Source: Anaerolinea thermophila UNI-1
Lineage (GTDB): Bacteria > Chloroflexota > Anaerolineae > Anaerolineales > Anaerolineaceae
Direction: 5' to 3'
Length of the DNA stretch: 64,000 bases
Assembly: GCF_000199675.1 (NCBI RefSeq)
Contig: NC_014960.1
Span: forward strand, 930,001 to 994,000
Made by a program: the position numbers and the translations under genes. Below, piece by piece: positions 1 through 7,503 of the stretch (the stretch's first letter is position 1; every line of letters starts with the position of its first letter). The notes under the pieces were generated by a model. It did not search any database, was not told where the DNA came from, and saw only the letters and a program-made list of their open reading frames with translations.

Positions 1-9
1 ATAGCAAAT

Positions 10-918
10 TTACCCCGCCAGCATGAAAATCCAGGTAGCAAGCACAAACAAAAGAAGAGTTACCGCACCGCTTCCCCATAGCAGGTAGGCTGCAGGGAGA
101 GTGCGTTCTTGCCGATAAAAGTACACCCCTATAATCCAATCTGTACCCAGGAAGAGCAAACCCAGAACGGGTAAAAGCAAAATTTGAATAGAGGGAACGG
201 GGGCAAGAGATGCCCCTTGTGGAGAGTATCCCAATGGTACCGTTGCGCGGGTGAGAATGGCTATCCCACTGCTTACCAGCAGGGCAAGAAACAACCCTCC
301 ACCCGTCAGAATCAAGCGCCGGGCAATCTGATCCTGCCATATGTGTGCCAGAAAGACCATTGGGCGGATGGACTGCGAGGAAATAGGCTGTAAACTGCCC
401 AGTTCTGCCACGTACCGGTAGGCGCGCATGAAGGCCGAGACGTTCTCCGGTGAAATGGCGTAGATTTTCTCGGGTGTGGCAATCAGCAGGATGGAGTCGG
501 GATCGGAAGCCAGGAACTCAATGGCACCCAGTTCATGGGAATAGACATTTCCGAGCACAGCCCCCGGAAAACGCAGCAATGGCAGAGGCACACGGAAGCC
601 CAGTTCCTTCATCGGGCGCACCCACTCGATGTGGGACATGGGAATGTCCTCAGCGCGTAACCCCCAACGAAGACGCAGTCCCTCTCTTTCAAGAATATAT
701 TGCCCTCGCAGTAAACTGTAGAGGGCATATAAAATCAGAGGCACAGGCACCAGCAGGATAACCCCAAACAAGAGCAAGCCGGTAAAGCGGCTTTGTTCCT
801 GTTGAGAGGTGCTCAATGCAATGCTCAATCCACCTGCACCTGTCAGGATCAACGTAACCAGGCTTAAAAATATCAAGCCGTACCGGCGGGGTGGGGTAAA
901 CAGCGCAGGTAGTTCCAT
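10..918 (-). CDS. PH-domain-like multi-pass membrane protein
   Basis: A 302-residue protein of unknown function. It has two hydrophobic helices near residues 13-33 and 45-68, a soluble middle of about 110 residues, and two or three more helices in the C-terminal third. The middle part (ILEREGLRLRWGLR, then IPMSHIEWV, then LLIATPEKIYAISPEN) resembles bacterial PH domains of the YdbS/YdbT type found in membrane proteins; this is a fold-level resemblance only. The start lies four bases after the DegT stop, so it is probably translated from the same mRNA as the genes upstream of it. The stop lies within ten bases of the window edge. Confidence 0.75.
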   Translation of the reverse strand: MELPALFTPPRRYGLIFLSLVTLILTGAGGLSIALSTSQQEQSRFTGLLLFGVILLVPVPLILYALYSLLRGQYILEREGLRLRWGLRAEDIPMSHIEWVRPMKELGFRVPLPLLRFPGAVLGNVYSHELGAIEFLASDPDSILLIATPEKIYAISPENVSAFMRAYRYVAELGSLQPISSQSIRPMVFLAHIWQDQIARRLILTGGGLFLALLVSSGIAILTRATVPLGYSPQGASLAPVPSIQILLLPVLGLLFLGTDWIIGVYFYRQERTLPAAYLLWGSGAVTLLLFVLATWIFMLAG

Positions 919-921
919 GCC

Positions 922-2103
922 TCACAGAACGGATTGCAATGCCCGGCACACAGTTTCAACCTGTTCCTCGGTCATCACACTGGAGAAGGGCAGAGCCAGA
1001 CCACGTGCGCCCAGGTCTTCCGTCACCGGGTAATCCCCCGGTTGGTATCCAAATCGCTCCACCAGATAAGGTTGCAGGTGGATGGGCAGGAAGTAAGGGC
1101 GCACGGGAATTCCTTTCTCTTCCAGTCTTTGAGCCACTTCTTCACGGTTGATTCCCCGCGCTAGGCGGATGACGAAGACAAACCACGAGGACCGGGTGGT
1201 TTGGGGGGCAATGTACGGCACTTCCACTGCGGGGATTTCCGCAAGGCGTTCCATGTACCAGCGTGCTACCTGCTCGCGCTTGTTCAGCAAGGTTTCGATG
1301 CGGTTCATTTGTGCCGTGCCCAGTGCTGCGCTCATCTCATCCAGACGATAGTTGTAGCCCAGGTAAGTATGCTGAAGCCATGTGTCGCCGGGAGCACGCC
1401 CTTGATTGCGCAAAGCCATCATCAGCATGGCGGCGTCCTCGTCGTCGGTGACAATCATCCCCCCCTCGCCAGTGGTAATTTGCTTGTTGGGGTAGAAGGC
1501 GAACACCCCACAATCGCCCAGCATGCCCGCTTTGCGCCCCTTGTACTCCGCCCCCAGGGCTTCGCAGGCATCTTCAATGAGGTGCAAGTCGTACTGGTCG
1601 GCAAGATGACGGAGTTCGTCCATGTCAGCCGGCTGACCAAACACATCCACTGCCAGAATGGCTTTTAGACGTTGTGGGGAGACGGGTAGATGACGGGGGA
1701 GCCAGCGTTGTGTTGCTTTGCCGCCTTCGCTCAAATCGCGCAGGGCTTGGGCGGTTTGCTCCACATCCATGTTTCCGGTCTGCGGGTCAACGTCCACGAA
1801 GACGGGGATGGCATTTTCGTACAGGATGACGTTGGTGGATGCCACGAAAGAAAAAGGGGTGGTCAGCACCAGATCGCCGGGCTGTACCCCGGCGGCACGG
1901 ATGCACAAATGCAATCCCGCAGTTCCCGAATTCACGCCAATGGCAAAGCGCGCGCCGGTAAACCGTCGGATGGCTTCTTCAAATTCGCGAATGCGTTCCC
2001 CCATACTCAGATGGGGGGTGTGCAGGACGGCAAGAACGGCTTCCCTCTCCAAATCGGTGAGGTCGGGGGAAGACATTGGGACAACGGGTTGTTTTGAACT
2101 CAT
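922..2103 (-). CDS. DegT/DnrJ/EryC1/StrS family PLP aminotransferase
   Basis: A 393-residue sugar aminotransferase of the DegT/StrS family, which transfers an amino group from glutamate to a keto-sugar nucleotide in surface glycan synthesis. The family's PLP-lysine motif is visible as FYPNKQITTGEGG near residue 210, preceded by the LIEDACEALGAEYKG stretch with the PLP-contacting Asp. Full length for the family. It follows the lipoprotein gene by 30 bases. With the NeuD-like acyltransferase and epimerase in the neighbourhood it may act on an amino-sugar of the cell surface; the exact substrate cannot be read from sequence. No clear ribosome site precedes the ATG chosen; an internal ATG nine codons in is an alternative start. 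Confidence 0.9.
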   Translation of the reverse strand: MSSKQPVVPMSSPDLTDLEREAVLAVLHTPHLSMGERIREFEEAIRRFTGARFAIGVNSGTAGLHLCIRAAGVQPGDLVLTTPFSFVASTNVILYENAIPVFVDVDPQTGNMDVEQTAQALRDLSEGGKATQRWLPRHLPVSPQRLKAILAVDVFGQPADMDELRHLADQYDLHLIEDACEALGAEYKGRKAGMLGDCGVFAFYPNKQITTGEGGMIVTDDEDAAMLMMALRNQGRAPGDTWLQHTYLGYNYRLDEMSAALGTAQMNRIETLLNKREQVARWYMERLAEIPAVEVPYIAPQTTRSSWFVFVIRLARGINREEVAQRLEEKGIPVRPYFLPIHLQPYLVERFGYQPGDYPVTEDLGARGLALPFSSVMTEEQVETVCRALQSVL

Positions 2104-2133
2104 GACTTGAATTTTAACGCCTCTTTGAAGAAA

Positions 2134-3111
2134 TCAGGGCAGGTTGATTTCCACCTGACTGCCTTTTTCTAAAGACCGGATAGTGATTTGAAGCACCTTT
2201 CCCTCTTTGGTTGCGCTGAGGGTAAAAACTTCGCCTGTGCCGGCATCGGCTGTGAGTTCCCATCCGCTCTGGACGAGGGCATTACGCAGTTCGTTAACGG
2301 CTTCTTGAGCCGACTGAGCAATCTTCAGAGTCAATTGAGAGCCTTGCCAACCCGCAGAAAGAATTTTCAAAGGCAAGGGAAGGTCTTTCAAAGTCAGGTT
2401 ATCACATTCTTTAGGCAGGGAAACATGGGTATTCTGAAGATCCAGCAGATAGTATTCCCATGAGAGCGTACCTTTGGCGGCATGTCCTTCAATGGCAAAT
2501 TCACCTTCGGCAGAGCCTTTAAAGTACAGCACCGTAGAGTGTTGGGCATCTACCCATACCTCGGCGTTCCATTGTTGCGGAGTTCCCAAACTCAGGCGCA
2601 AATTGCCCACGCGAAAATGGTCGGCTTCAATACCGTTGAAGGTAGTGCGGGTGCCCAGTTTTTCGCCCAGGCTCAAGCCTTCGAATAAATTGTCAAACTT
2701 CAGGACGTTATCTTCCTGTTCTGTTACCTGAGGCAGCATGATACAGGGGAAAGAGGCACTGATCTCTGAACTGACCAGGTATTGCCGGTCTCCCATTTGA
2801 TAAAGTTCAAATGAACCCGGCGGCAGATTGGGGAGAACAATCCGGCTCATGCGATGCTGGGCTTGCTCATCGCGGTTGACCTCTTCCAGAAAGTCCATTT
2901 GTACTTCCAGGGGCGCGCCGTTTTCATCCTGTCCTTTGAACAAAATGGTTGCCTGACGGCGGTAACTGGAAAAAGCATTCAGCCCGCGGTAGATGCTTTG
3001 CTCTTGTTGGGTGGAAACGCTCGGAGATGGCGTGGGTGTATCCAGCGCGCATGCCAGGGTGACGCCCAGAATACTGAAGCAGGCGATGAGCATTTGCAGG
3101 AAACGTTTCAT
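2134..3111 (-). CDS. Secreted lipoprotein of unknown function
   Basis: A 325-residue lipoprotein. The N-terminus has Lys-Arg, a hydrophobic core and a lipobox-like VTLAC, followed by a short Pro/Thr/Ser linker, so the mature protein is probably anchored at the outer face of the membrane. The body contains beta-rich segments (for example GTLSWEYYLLDL and VWVDAQHSTVLYFKG) reminiscent of LolA/LppX-type lipoproteins, but I do not recognise a specific family. A longer reading frame exists upstream, but this ATG puts the signal peptide at the N-terminus and lies one base after the stop of the ProRS-like gene, so translational coupling is likely. Confidence 0.8.
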   Translation of the reverse strand: MKRFLQMLIACFSILGVTLACALDTPTPSPSVSTQQEQSIYRGLNAFSSYRRQATILFKGQDENGAPLEVQMDFLEEVNRDEQAQHRMSRIVLPNLPPGSFELYQMGDRQYLVSSEISASFPCIMLPQVTEQEDNVLKFDNLFEGLSLGEKLGTRTTFNGIEADHFRVGNLRLSLGTPQQWNAEVWVDAQHSTVLYFKGSAEGEFAIEGHAAKGTLSWEYYLLDLQNTHVSLPKECDNLTLKDLPLPLKILSAGWQGSQLTLKIAQSAQEAVNELRNALVQSGWELTADAGTGEVFTLSATKEGKVLQITIRSLEKGSQVEINLP

Positions 3112-3112
3112 G

Positions 3113-4750
3113 TTATCCCCTCTGAGATAAAGATTTGCGAATCCAATCGGAGAGGTCTTCCAGCGGAATAGTTTGGCGCTCGCTCTCCCAGCGTTTGCGC
3201 ACTTCAATCCCCCCTTGCTGAAGCGAGCGCTCGCTTAACGTCAGGCGGACAGGAACACCGATCAGGTCGGCATCGTTGAATTTCACCCCCGGACTTTCGG
3301 AGCGGTCATCCACCAGCACGTCAAGATTCATTTGTTCCAATTGTTTCAGCACTTCGGGCAGGGCAGATGCCACACCATTTTCTTTTCCGGGTAATACCAC
3401 CAGATGCACCTCGAAGGGAGATGCCTGGGGCGGAAGAATCAGTCCATAGTTGTCGTGACGCAATTCTGCCAGGCAGGCAAAGGTGCGCGTCAGGTTCAGG
3501 GTATGGATTTCCATCCAAACCGGTCGGGATTGACCGTTTTCATCAAAGTAATTCAATCCTCTATCACGAATGAAATCGGATGAAAAGCGTATACTGCGGG
3601 CTACCGTCAGCCCGCGCGTTTCACTCAGAGGCTCTCTGCATTCCGGACAGGCGTATCCGGGTTGTGCCAGGGCGATTTCGGCAACCTGTGTGGCGGTGTA
3701 GTCGCGTCCGTAGACGGTGTTCAGCAGGTGATAGCCTGCCTCGTTTGCTCCGGCGACCAGATTGGGCGTCCCGGGAATCTCGGTATCCACGATGACATGC
3801 ACGCCTTTCAGCCCTACGGGAGAGGCGTAGCCGGGTTCGGCTCCCGCGGCGCGAATGGCTTCCTCTGAGGCGGGGAAGAGTGCCTCAGCGCCGGTTGCCC
3901 GCCGGATGGCGGCTTCGTTCACCTCGCGGTCGCCGCGCACCACGGCAAAAATCAGTTCCTCTTTCCCCTCGCGCCGGGCAGTGAAAAACACTGCCTTGGC
4001 GGTTTGCGATTCAGGGATACCCAGAAACTTTGCCAGGTCGGCGATGGTTTTACATTCCGGCGTGGGGACTTTTTTTAGAGGAAGGGGAGAATCTGAGACG
4101 GGTTCAGGACGGGCAAAACGCGCTGCGCTTGAGGCGGCGGTGTAGCCGCATTCTTCGCATATCAGCAACCTTTCTTCGCCAATCTCCAGAGGAATCATCC
4201 ATGCCTGTCCGGTTTGCAGTCCGGCAAAGGGCAGGTCTTCTCCACCGACCAGAGGCAGAGAAAGTCCACGCAGGAAGCCCAGCAAGGTACCCGCCAGGTC
4301 TGCCGAGGTGCGTTCCAGTTCGCTTTCTTCGCGGTGCAGGCTGATGATTTCTAGGACAGTTTGGGAGCGTGCAGAAAGCAGTCCGCCCCCCCGTTGAGGT
4401 GTTTCTTGAGGACGTTGGTTGAGAGAGAACCACAACACTGGTAGTTGACGGTGAGAGCGCAAATGGACGGAGAGGAAATCCAGAAGAGGAAGGTGCGCCA
4501 GGTCGGCTCTTTCGCCAGAAGGGGGCAAATGGATTTCCATTCCTCCCAGTGCTTTAATCTCTTCGAGAAACGTTTTGCGCATCCGATTCAAAGCGCGCGT
4601 GCCCAGGGGCGGCAGGAAAGGCGTTCCACCCGCTACGGGGTGGATGTACCCTGCCCGCACCAGAAACTGCTGTCCCGGACGTTCCAGATCAGCCGGGGCT
4701 TGCCGGCGGGTTTGCGTAAACAGTTGTGTAAAATAGGTTACAGGACTCAT
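3113..4750 (-). CDS. Prolyl-tRNA synthetase-like protein with eroded catalytic motifs
   Basis: A 545-residue homologue of bacterial-type ProRS. The order is conserved: an N-terminal class II region, an inserted YbaK/INS editing domain (about residues 225-360, with the TAKAVFFTA lysine, VRGDREVNE and LVAGAN), a Cys pair (CPECREPL), and an anticodon-binding domain from about residue 443. The class II core is altered. The region where ProRS has the GPTHEE motif and motif 2 (FRDE, RSREF) is shortened and reads LNQRPQETPQRGGG and SARSQTV. The GHIF-LGTKYS stretch reads ARSIRFSSDFI. The motif 3 core (GxGxxR) reads LNLTR. It may therefore not aminoacylate and may instead edit mischarged tRNA-Pro. The ATG overlaps the stop of the upstream gene. 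An upstream in-frame extension was rejected because it lies inside that gene. Confidence 0.82.
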   Translation of the reverse strand: MSPVTYFTQLFTQTRRQAPADLERPGQQFLVRAGYIHPVAGGTPFLPPLGTRALNRMRKTFLEEIKALGGMEIHLPPSGERADLAHLPLLDFLSVHLRSHRQLPVLWFSLNQRPQETPQRGGGLLSARSQTVLEIISLHREESELERTSADLAGTLLGFLRGLSLPLVGGEDLPFAGLQTGQAWMIPLEIGEERLLICEECGYTAASSAARFARPEPVSDSPLPLKKVPTPECKTIADLAKFLGIPESQTAKAVFFTARREGKEELIFAVVRGDREVNEAAIRRATGAEALFPASEEAIRAAGAEPGYASPVGLKGVHVIVDTEIPGTPNLVAGANEAGYHLLNTVYGRDYTATQVAEIALAQPGYACPECREPLSETRGLTVARSIRFSSDFIRDRGLNYFDENGQSRPVWMEIHTLNLTRTFACLAELRHDNYGLILPPQASPFEVHLVVLPGKENGVASALPEVLKQLEQMNLDVLVDDRSESPGVKFNDADLIGVPVRLTLSERSLQQGGIEVRKRWESERQTIPLEDLSDWIRKSLSQRG

Positions 4751-5502
4751 GTGTAAAAGTTCATCCACAAAGAGGTTGTTCGGTACAGGATAGTGGTCAG
4801 TACACTGCCGGTCTTTTGCATTAGCCATCCAGAGAGGATGGCTTGACCGATCATAATGACCAGATTGAGCCACAGCACAATGTATGCTCCCGATGCCAGA
4901 AGCAGGGGCAGCCGCCACAGGGTATTGAGTGCCGCTGTTGCCAGCACGCCCTGACGTTCTCCCAGCCACCAGCACAGGCGCATCTGCACATAACCCCGGA
5001 AAATCGTCTCTTCAGCGAGGGCAATCCCCAGGACTACCAGCAAATAAGCGATTTCCTCACGGGAAAGCCCATTCAGTACGTCCATGACGCGGTTGCGCAG
5101 GAAGATGGTCAGCAGAGCAAGTGCCAGCCCGGTTTGTATTCCCAACCGCAGGTTAGTGGTGTTCCACCCTGCCCCTTTGAGAGGTTGTCCGCGCAGGAAA
5201 AGCGCCGCCAGGGTGATAACCAGACTGATCATCGCAAGGATGAACAGCGGATTGAGACTCCGGGCAGGCTCCGGAAGGCGGATGAGTTCCCAAAGCATTT
5301 TGCCCGGGCTGGATGAGGCAAAAATCCACCCTATCAGCACCAGCACACCACCCACGGTCAGGGCGACGATGCCGTCCCGGCGGGCGTATCGAAAACCTAC
5401 GGTTTGTTTACGAAAGCGCGGGGTCGCAGAAAGAAGCCAGGCTACGGCAATAACGCCCAGCCACTCGGTAAGTATAACAATCCATGAAGGGGTTAGTTCC
5501 AT
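4747..5502 (-). CDS. CPBP-family intramembrane protein (Abi/CAAX-like), incomplete motif set
   Basis: A 251-residue protein with about eight hydrophobic segments. The family's first motif is clear (ALAEETIFRGYVQ, the EExxxR signature). The later motifs, which normally supply histidines, read ALNTLWRLP and ILYRTTSLWMN, with Arg where the family usually has His. This suggests a non-proteolytic or divergent member of the CPBP superfamily. The gene sits between bactofilin and the ProRS-like gene; its TGA overlaps the ATG of the latter in a four-base ATGA overlap, so the two are translationally coupled. Confidence 0.8.
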   Translation of the reverse strand: MELTPSWIVILTEWLGVIAVAWLLSATPRFRKQTVGFRYARRDGIVALTVGGVLVLIGWIFASSSPGKMLWELIRLPEPARSLNPLFILAMISLVITLAALFLRGQPLKGAGWNTTNLRLGIQTGLALALLTIFLRNRVMDVLNGLSREEIAYLLVVLGIALAEETIFRGYVQMRLCWWLGERQGVLATAALNTLWRLPLLLASGAYIVLWLNLVIMIGQAILSGWLMQKTGSVLTTILYRTTSLWMNFYT

Positions 5503-5507
5503 TGGGG

Positions 5508-5933
5508 TTATGCAGTCTCCGACGAAGATTCAGAGGATGAGGTTTCCAGTGGAAATTCGATTTTTTCTTCCATGCGCACCTGCCCGCGCAGGAATCCACC
5601 TTCTTCGGTAGCCAGTGCGCTGATGATGACATCGCCCCATACGCGCCCTGTTCCACGGATTTCCAGTTTCTCGGCGGTGATGTTGCCGGTGACCGTGCCA
5701 GCCACAATCACCGTGTTAGCTTGGAGTGTCTGACACACTACTTTACCTGTCTCGCCGACTACTACCAGCCCGCGCAAGGTAATATCTCCCTCAAAAGTGC
5801 CTTCAATGCGGATGCCACCGGTTCCTCGCAGGTTGCCTTTCCACAGAATACCGGGTCCCAGCACCGAGGTGACCCGCTCTACGGGCATGTTAGGGTTGGG
5901 CGGGGGAGTTTGCGGGGGAGTCTTGCGAAACAT
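5508..5933 (-). CDS. Bactofilin-family cytoskeletal protein
   Basis: A 141-residue bactofilin. The core shows the repeated beta-strand pattern of the family (KGNLRGTGGIRIEGTFEGDI, then VVVGETGKV, then VIVAGTVTGNITAEKLEI), flanked by a Pro-rich N-tail and a Ser/Glu-rich C-tail, both normal for bactofilins. These proteins polymerise into nucleotide-independent filaments near the membrane and often organise cell-wall or polysaccharide machinery. I chose the ATG that begins MFRKTPP because the upstream frame has no family similarity. This start lies 44 bases inside the end of the acyltransferase gene, a longer overlap than usual. The stop is five bases before the CPBP start. Confidence 0.88.
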   Translation of the reverse strand: MFRKTPPQTPPPNPNMPVERVTSVLGPGILWKGNLRGTGGIRIEGTFEGDITLRGLVVVGETGKVVCQTLQANTVIVAGTVTGNITAEKLEIRGTGRVWGDVIISALATEEGGFLRGQVRMEEKIEFPLETSSSESSSETA

Positions 5934-6855
5934 ATGTACCTCCAGATTGAGATGAAGAATGGAGAGGGGGCCAGATGTGACCGGCGCGCACACGCGTTCC
6001 GTCCGGAACATCGGCTTTGACGGTGGCGCCATTGCCAATCAGACAATGTTTTCCAATACGGATGTTCACATTGATTGTCGCTTGCATGCCGACTTGCGTA
6101 TAGTCTCCCAGAGAAACTCCGCCAGCCAGGGTGGCACCCGGTGAAAGGTTGGTAACCCGCCCCAGACGGCAGTGATGCGAGGCAATGGCGCCCACATTGA
6201 TGAGCGAACCAAACCCTACTTCCACGCAGGGCCCCACGTAAGCCATTGCCAGCACCTGCGCGCCGGGGTGCAGAATAGCGGCAGGCTCTACCAGGGCACG
6301 GGGATGCACCAAGGTGGGGAAGAAGTACCCGGCTTGTTCCAGTTGGGTGAACACACCTTCCCGCGCCAAAGGATTGCCAATCCCACCCACGCCGTTGACT
6401 GCCAGCCCTACGCCTTTTCGACGCCATTCAGCCAGGCATTCAGCGCCGCCCAGCACCGGCACACCCAGCAGGGTCTCACCGCGGGAAAGGCGGTCGTCTA
6501 CCACACCCACCAGGCGGAAGTGCCCTGCCTGGCGGATGAGTTCCAGGAGTACCTGTCCATGTCCGCCGCCCCCATACACCAGCACTGCATCCGGGTCGTA
6601 ATCGCCAGAAGTGTAGTCGCTTTGCTGAATCCAGCCAATGACTGCGCCTGCCAGCAGAACCTCTCCGGGATGGTGATGTACCCCTGCAAGACTGCCCGAC
6701 TGCGGCGCAAACACGGGGATTTCTTCGACGCCTGAAAGCAGAGTGGCTACCGGCTGTCCCGCCAGAAGCCACATACCCTCGCGCACTTGCCATTCTTTCA
6801 AAACAAAAATTTCGGAAGATGCCAAAGAAGGGACGCAGACAGGAACGAATTGCAT
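5890..6855 (-). CDS. NeuD-like sugar O-acyltransferase with N-terminal lipoyl-like domain
   Basis: A 321-residue two-part protein. Residues 1-76 look like a biotinyl/lipoyl beta-barrel (VREGMWLLAGQPVATL, then FAPQSGSL, then HPGEVLLAG), but the lysine that normally carries the cofactor is absent. From about residue 90 there is a PglD/NeuD-type acyltransferase: a nucleotide-binding motif (VLVYGGGGHGQVLLEL) followed by left-handed beta-helix hexapeptides ending in an IGNGATVKADVPDGTRVR stretch. Such enzymes acylate sugar-nucleotide amino groups or sialic-acid-type sugars. The start chosen is seven bases after the Mpg stop. The C-terminus runs 44 bases into the bactofilin gene. Confidence 0.85.
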   Translation of the reverse strand: MQFVPVCVPSLASSEIFVLKEWQVREGMWLLAGQPVATLLSGVEEIPVFAPQSGSLAGVHHHPGEVLLAGAVIGWIQQSDYTSGDYDPDAVLVYGGGGHGQVLLELIRQAGHFRLVGVVDDRLSRGETLLGVPVLGGAECLAEWRRKGVGLAVNGVGGIGNPLAREGVFTQLEQAGYFFPTLVHPRALVEPAAILHPGAQVLAMAYVGPCVEVGFGSLINVGAIASHHCRLGRVTNLSPGATLAGGVSLGDYTQVGMQATINVNIRIGKHCLIGNGATVKADVPDGTRVRAGHIWPPLHSSSQSGGTYVSQDSPANSPAQP

Positions 6856-6862
6856 GTTCTTT

Positions 6863-7456
6863 TTATACCATGAATTCATCACGCGCGCGAAACCGCCAGG
6901 GGATAGAACGCCAGGGCTCCGGCACGCTATCAATGCCGATGCGCGCAGTGCGCTCGATATATTCCTCAGGAATGTCCTGCCCGCGGGCAATCCATAACCC
7001 ATTCTCGGTCACGGTGAGGTCTGCGCCGTTGAGTTTTCCGTCAATCTCAAAGGCGCGGCACAGTTTGGCGGGACCATCCGTCCAGTTCTTTGGAGGTACT
7101 CCCTTGCGCCGTTCGCGAATCCAGGCTTCGCCTTCTACAACCCGTACTGCGCGGATAAGTACAGCCGCGGGGAATCCTTCTCGCTCGGTGACCACGTTCA
7201 GCAACCAGTGCATTCCATAGGTAAAGTACACGTAAGCATGCCCGGCTCTGCCAAACATGACTCTGGTGCGTGGAGTCAGTCCGGCGCGGGCATGGCAGGC
7301 AAGATCTTCCTCACCACGGTAGGCTTCCGTCTCGGTGATGATTCCGACCAAACGGATGGAATCGAATTTCCGAATTAACCGCATTCCCAGCAAGGAACGG
7401 GCTACATCCAGCGTATTTCTGTCGTAAAATTCTACAGGGAGCGCTTGATCAGACAT
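6863..7456 (-). CDS. DNA-3-methyladenine glycosylase (AAG/MPG family)
   Basis: A 197-residue base-excision repair enzyme that removes alkylated purines from DNA. Family motifs are clear: ARSLLGMRLIR, the catalytic Glu in ITETEAYRG, HARAGLTPRTRVMFG, and HAYVYFTYGMHWLLNVV. Full length for the family. The start was chosen at MSDQALPVEF because the longer frame runs into the divergent guaB promoter. A TACAAT hexamer ends six bases before the ATG, so the mRNA may have little or no leader. The gene is first in the minus-strand cluster that runs down to base 10. Confidence 0.93.
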   Translation of the reverse strand: MSDQALPVEFYDRNTLDVARSLLGMRLIRKFDSIRLVGIITETEAYRGEEDLACHARAGLTPRTRVMFGRAGHAYVYFTYGMHWLLNVVTEREGFPAAVLIRAVRVVEGEAWIRERRKGVPPKNWTDGPAKLCRAFEIDGKLNGADLTVTENGLWIARGQDIPEEYIERTARIGIDSVPEPWRSIPWRFRARDEFMV

Positions 7457-7462
7457 GTGGGT

Positions 7463-7472
7463 ATTGTACAAC
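7463..7472. promoter_or_regulatory. Candidate shared -10 region for mpg and guaB
   Basis: The palindrome TTGTACAA (7465-7472) gives TACAAT on the minus strand (7468-7463), six bases before the mpg ATG, and TACAAC on the plus strand (7467-7472). The plus-strand hexamer sits 16 bases after TTGATC (7445-7450), an acceptable guaB promoter. The two genes are only 47 bases apart, so the promoters must overlap. No start sites are mapped. Confidence 0.4.
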
Positions 7473-7503
7473 AAGTTTGGCGTTCCCCTAGAGAGGTGTG
7501 CCC

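Noticed and set aside
4751..4975. N-terminal extension of the ProRS-like gene
   Set aside because: It overlaps the end of the CPBP gene in another frame; the internal ATG at 4750 gives a family-like start and an ATGA junction.
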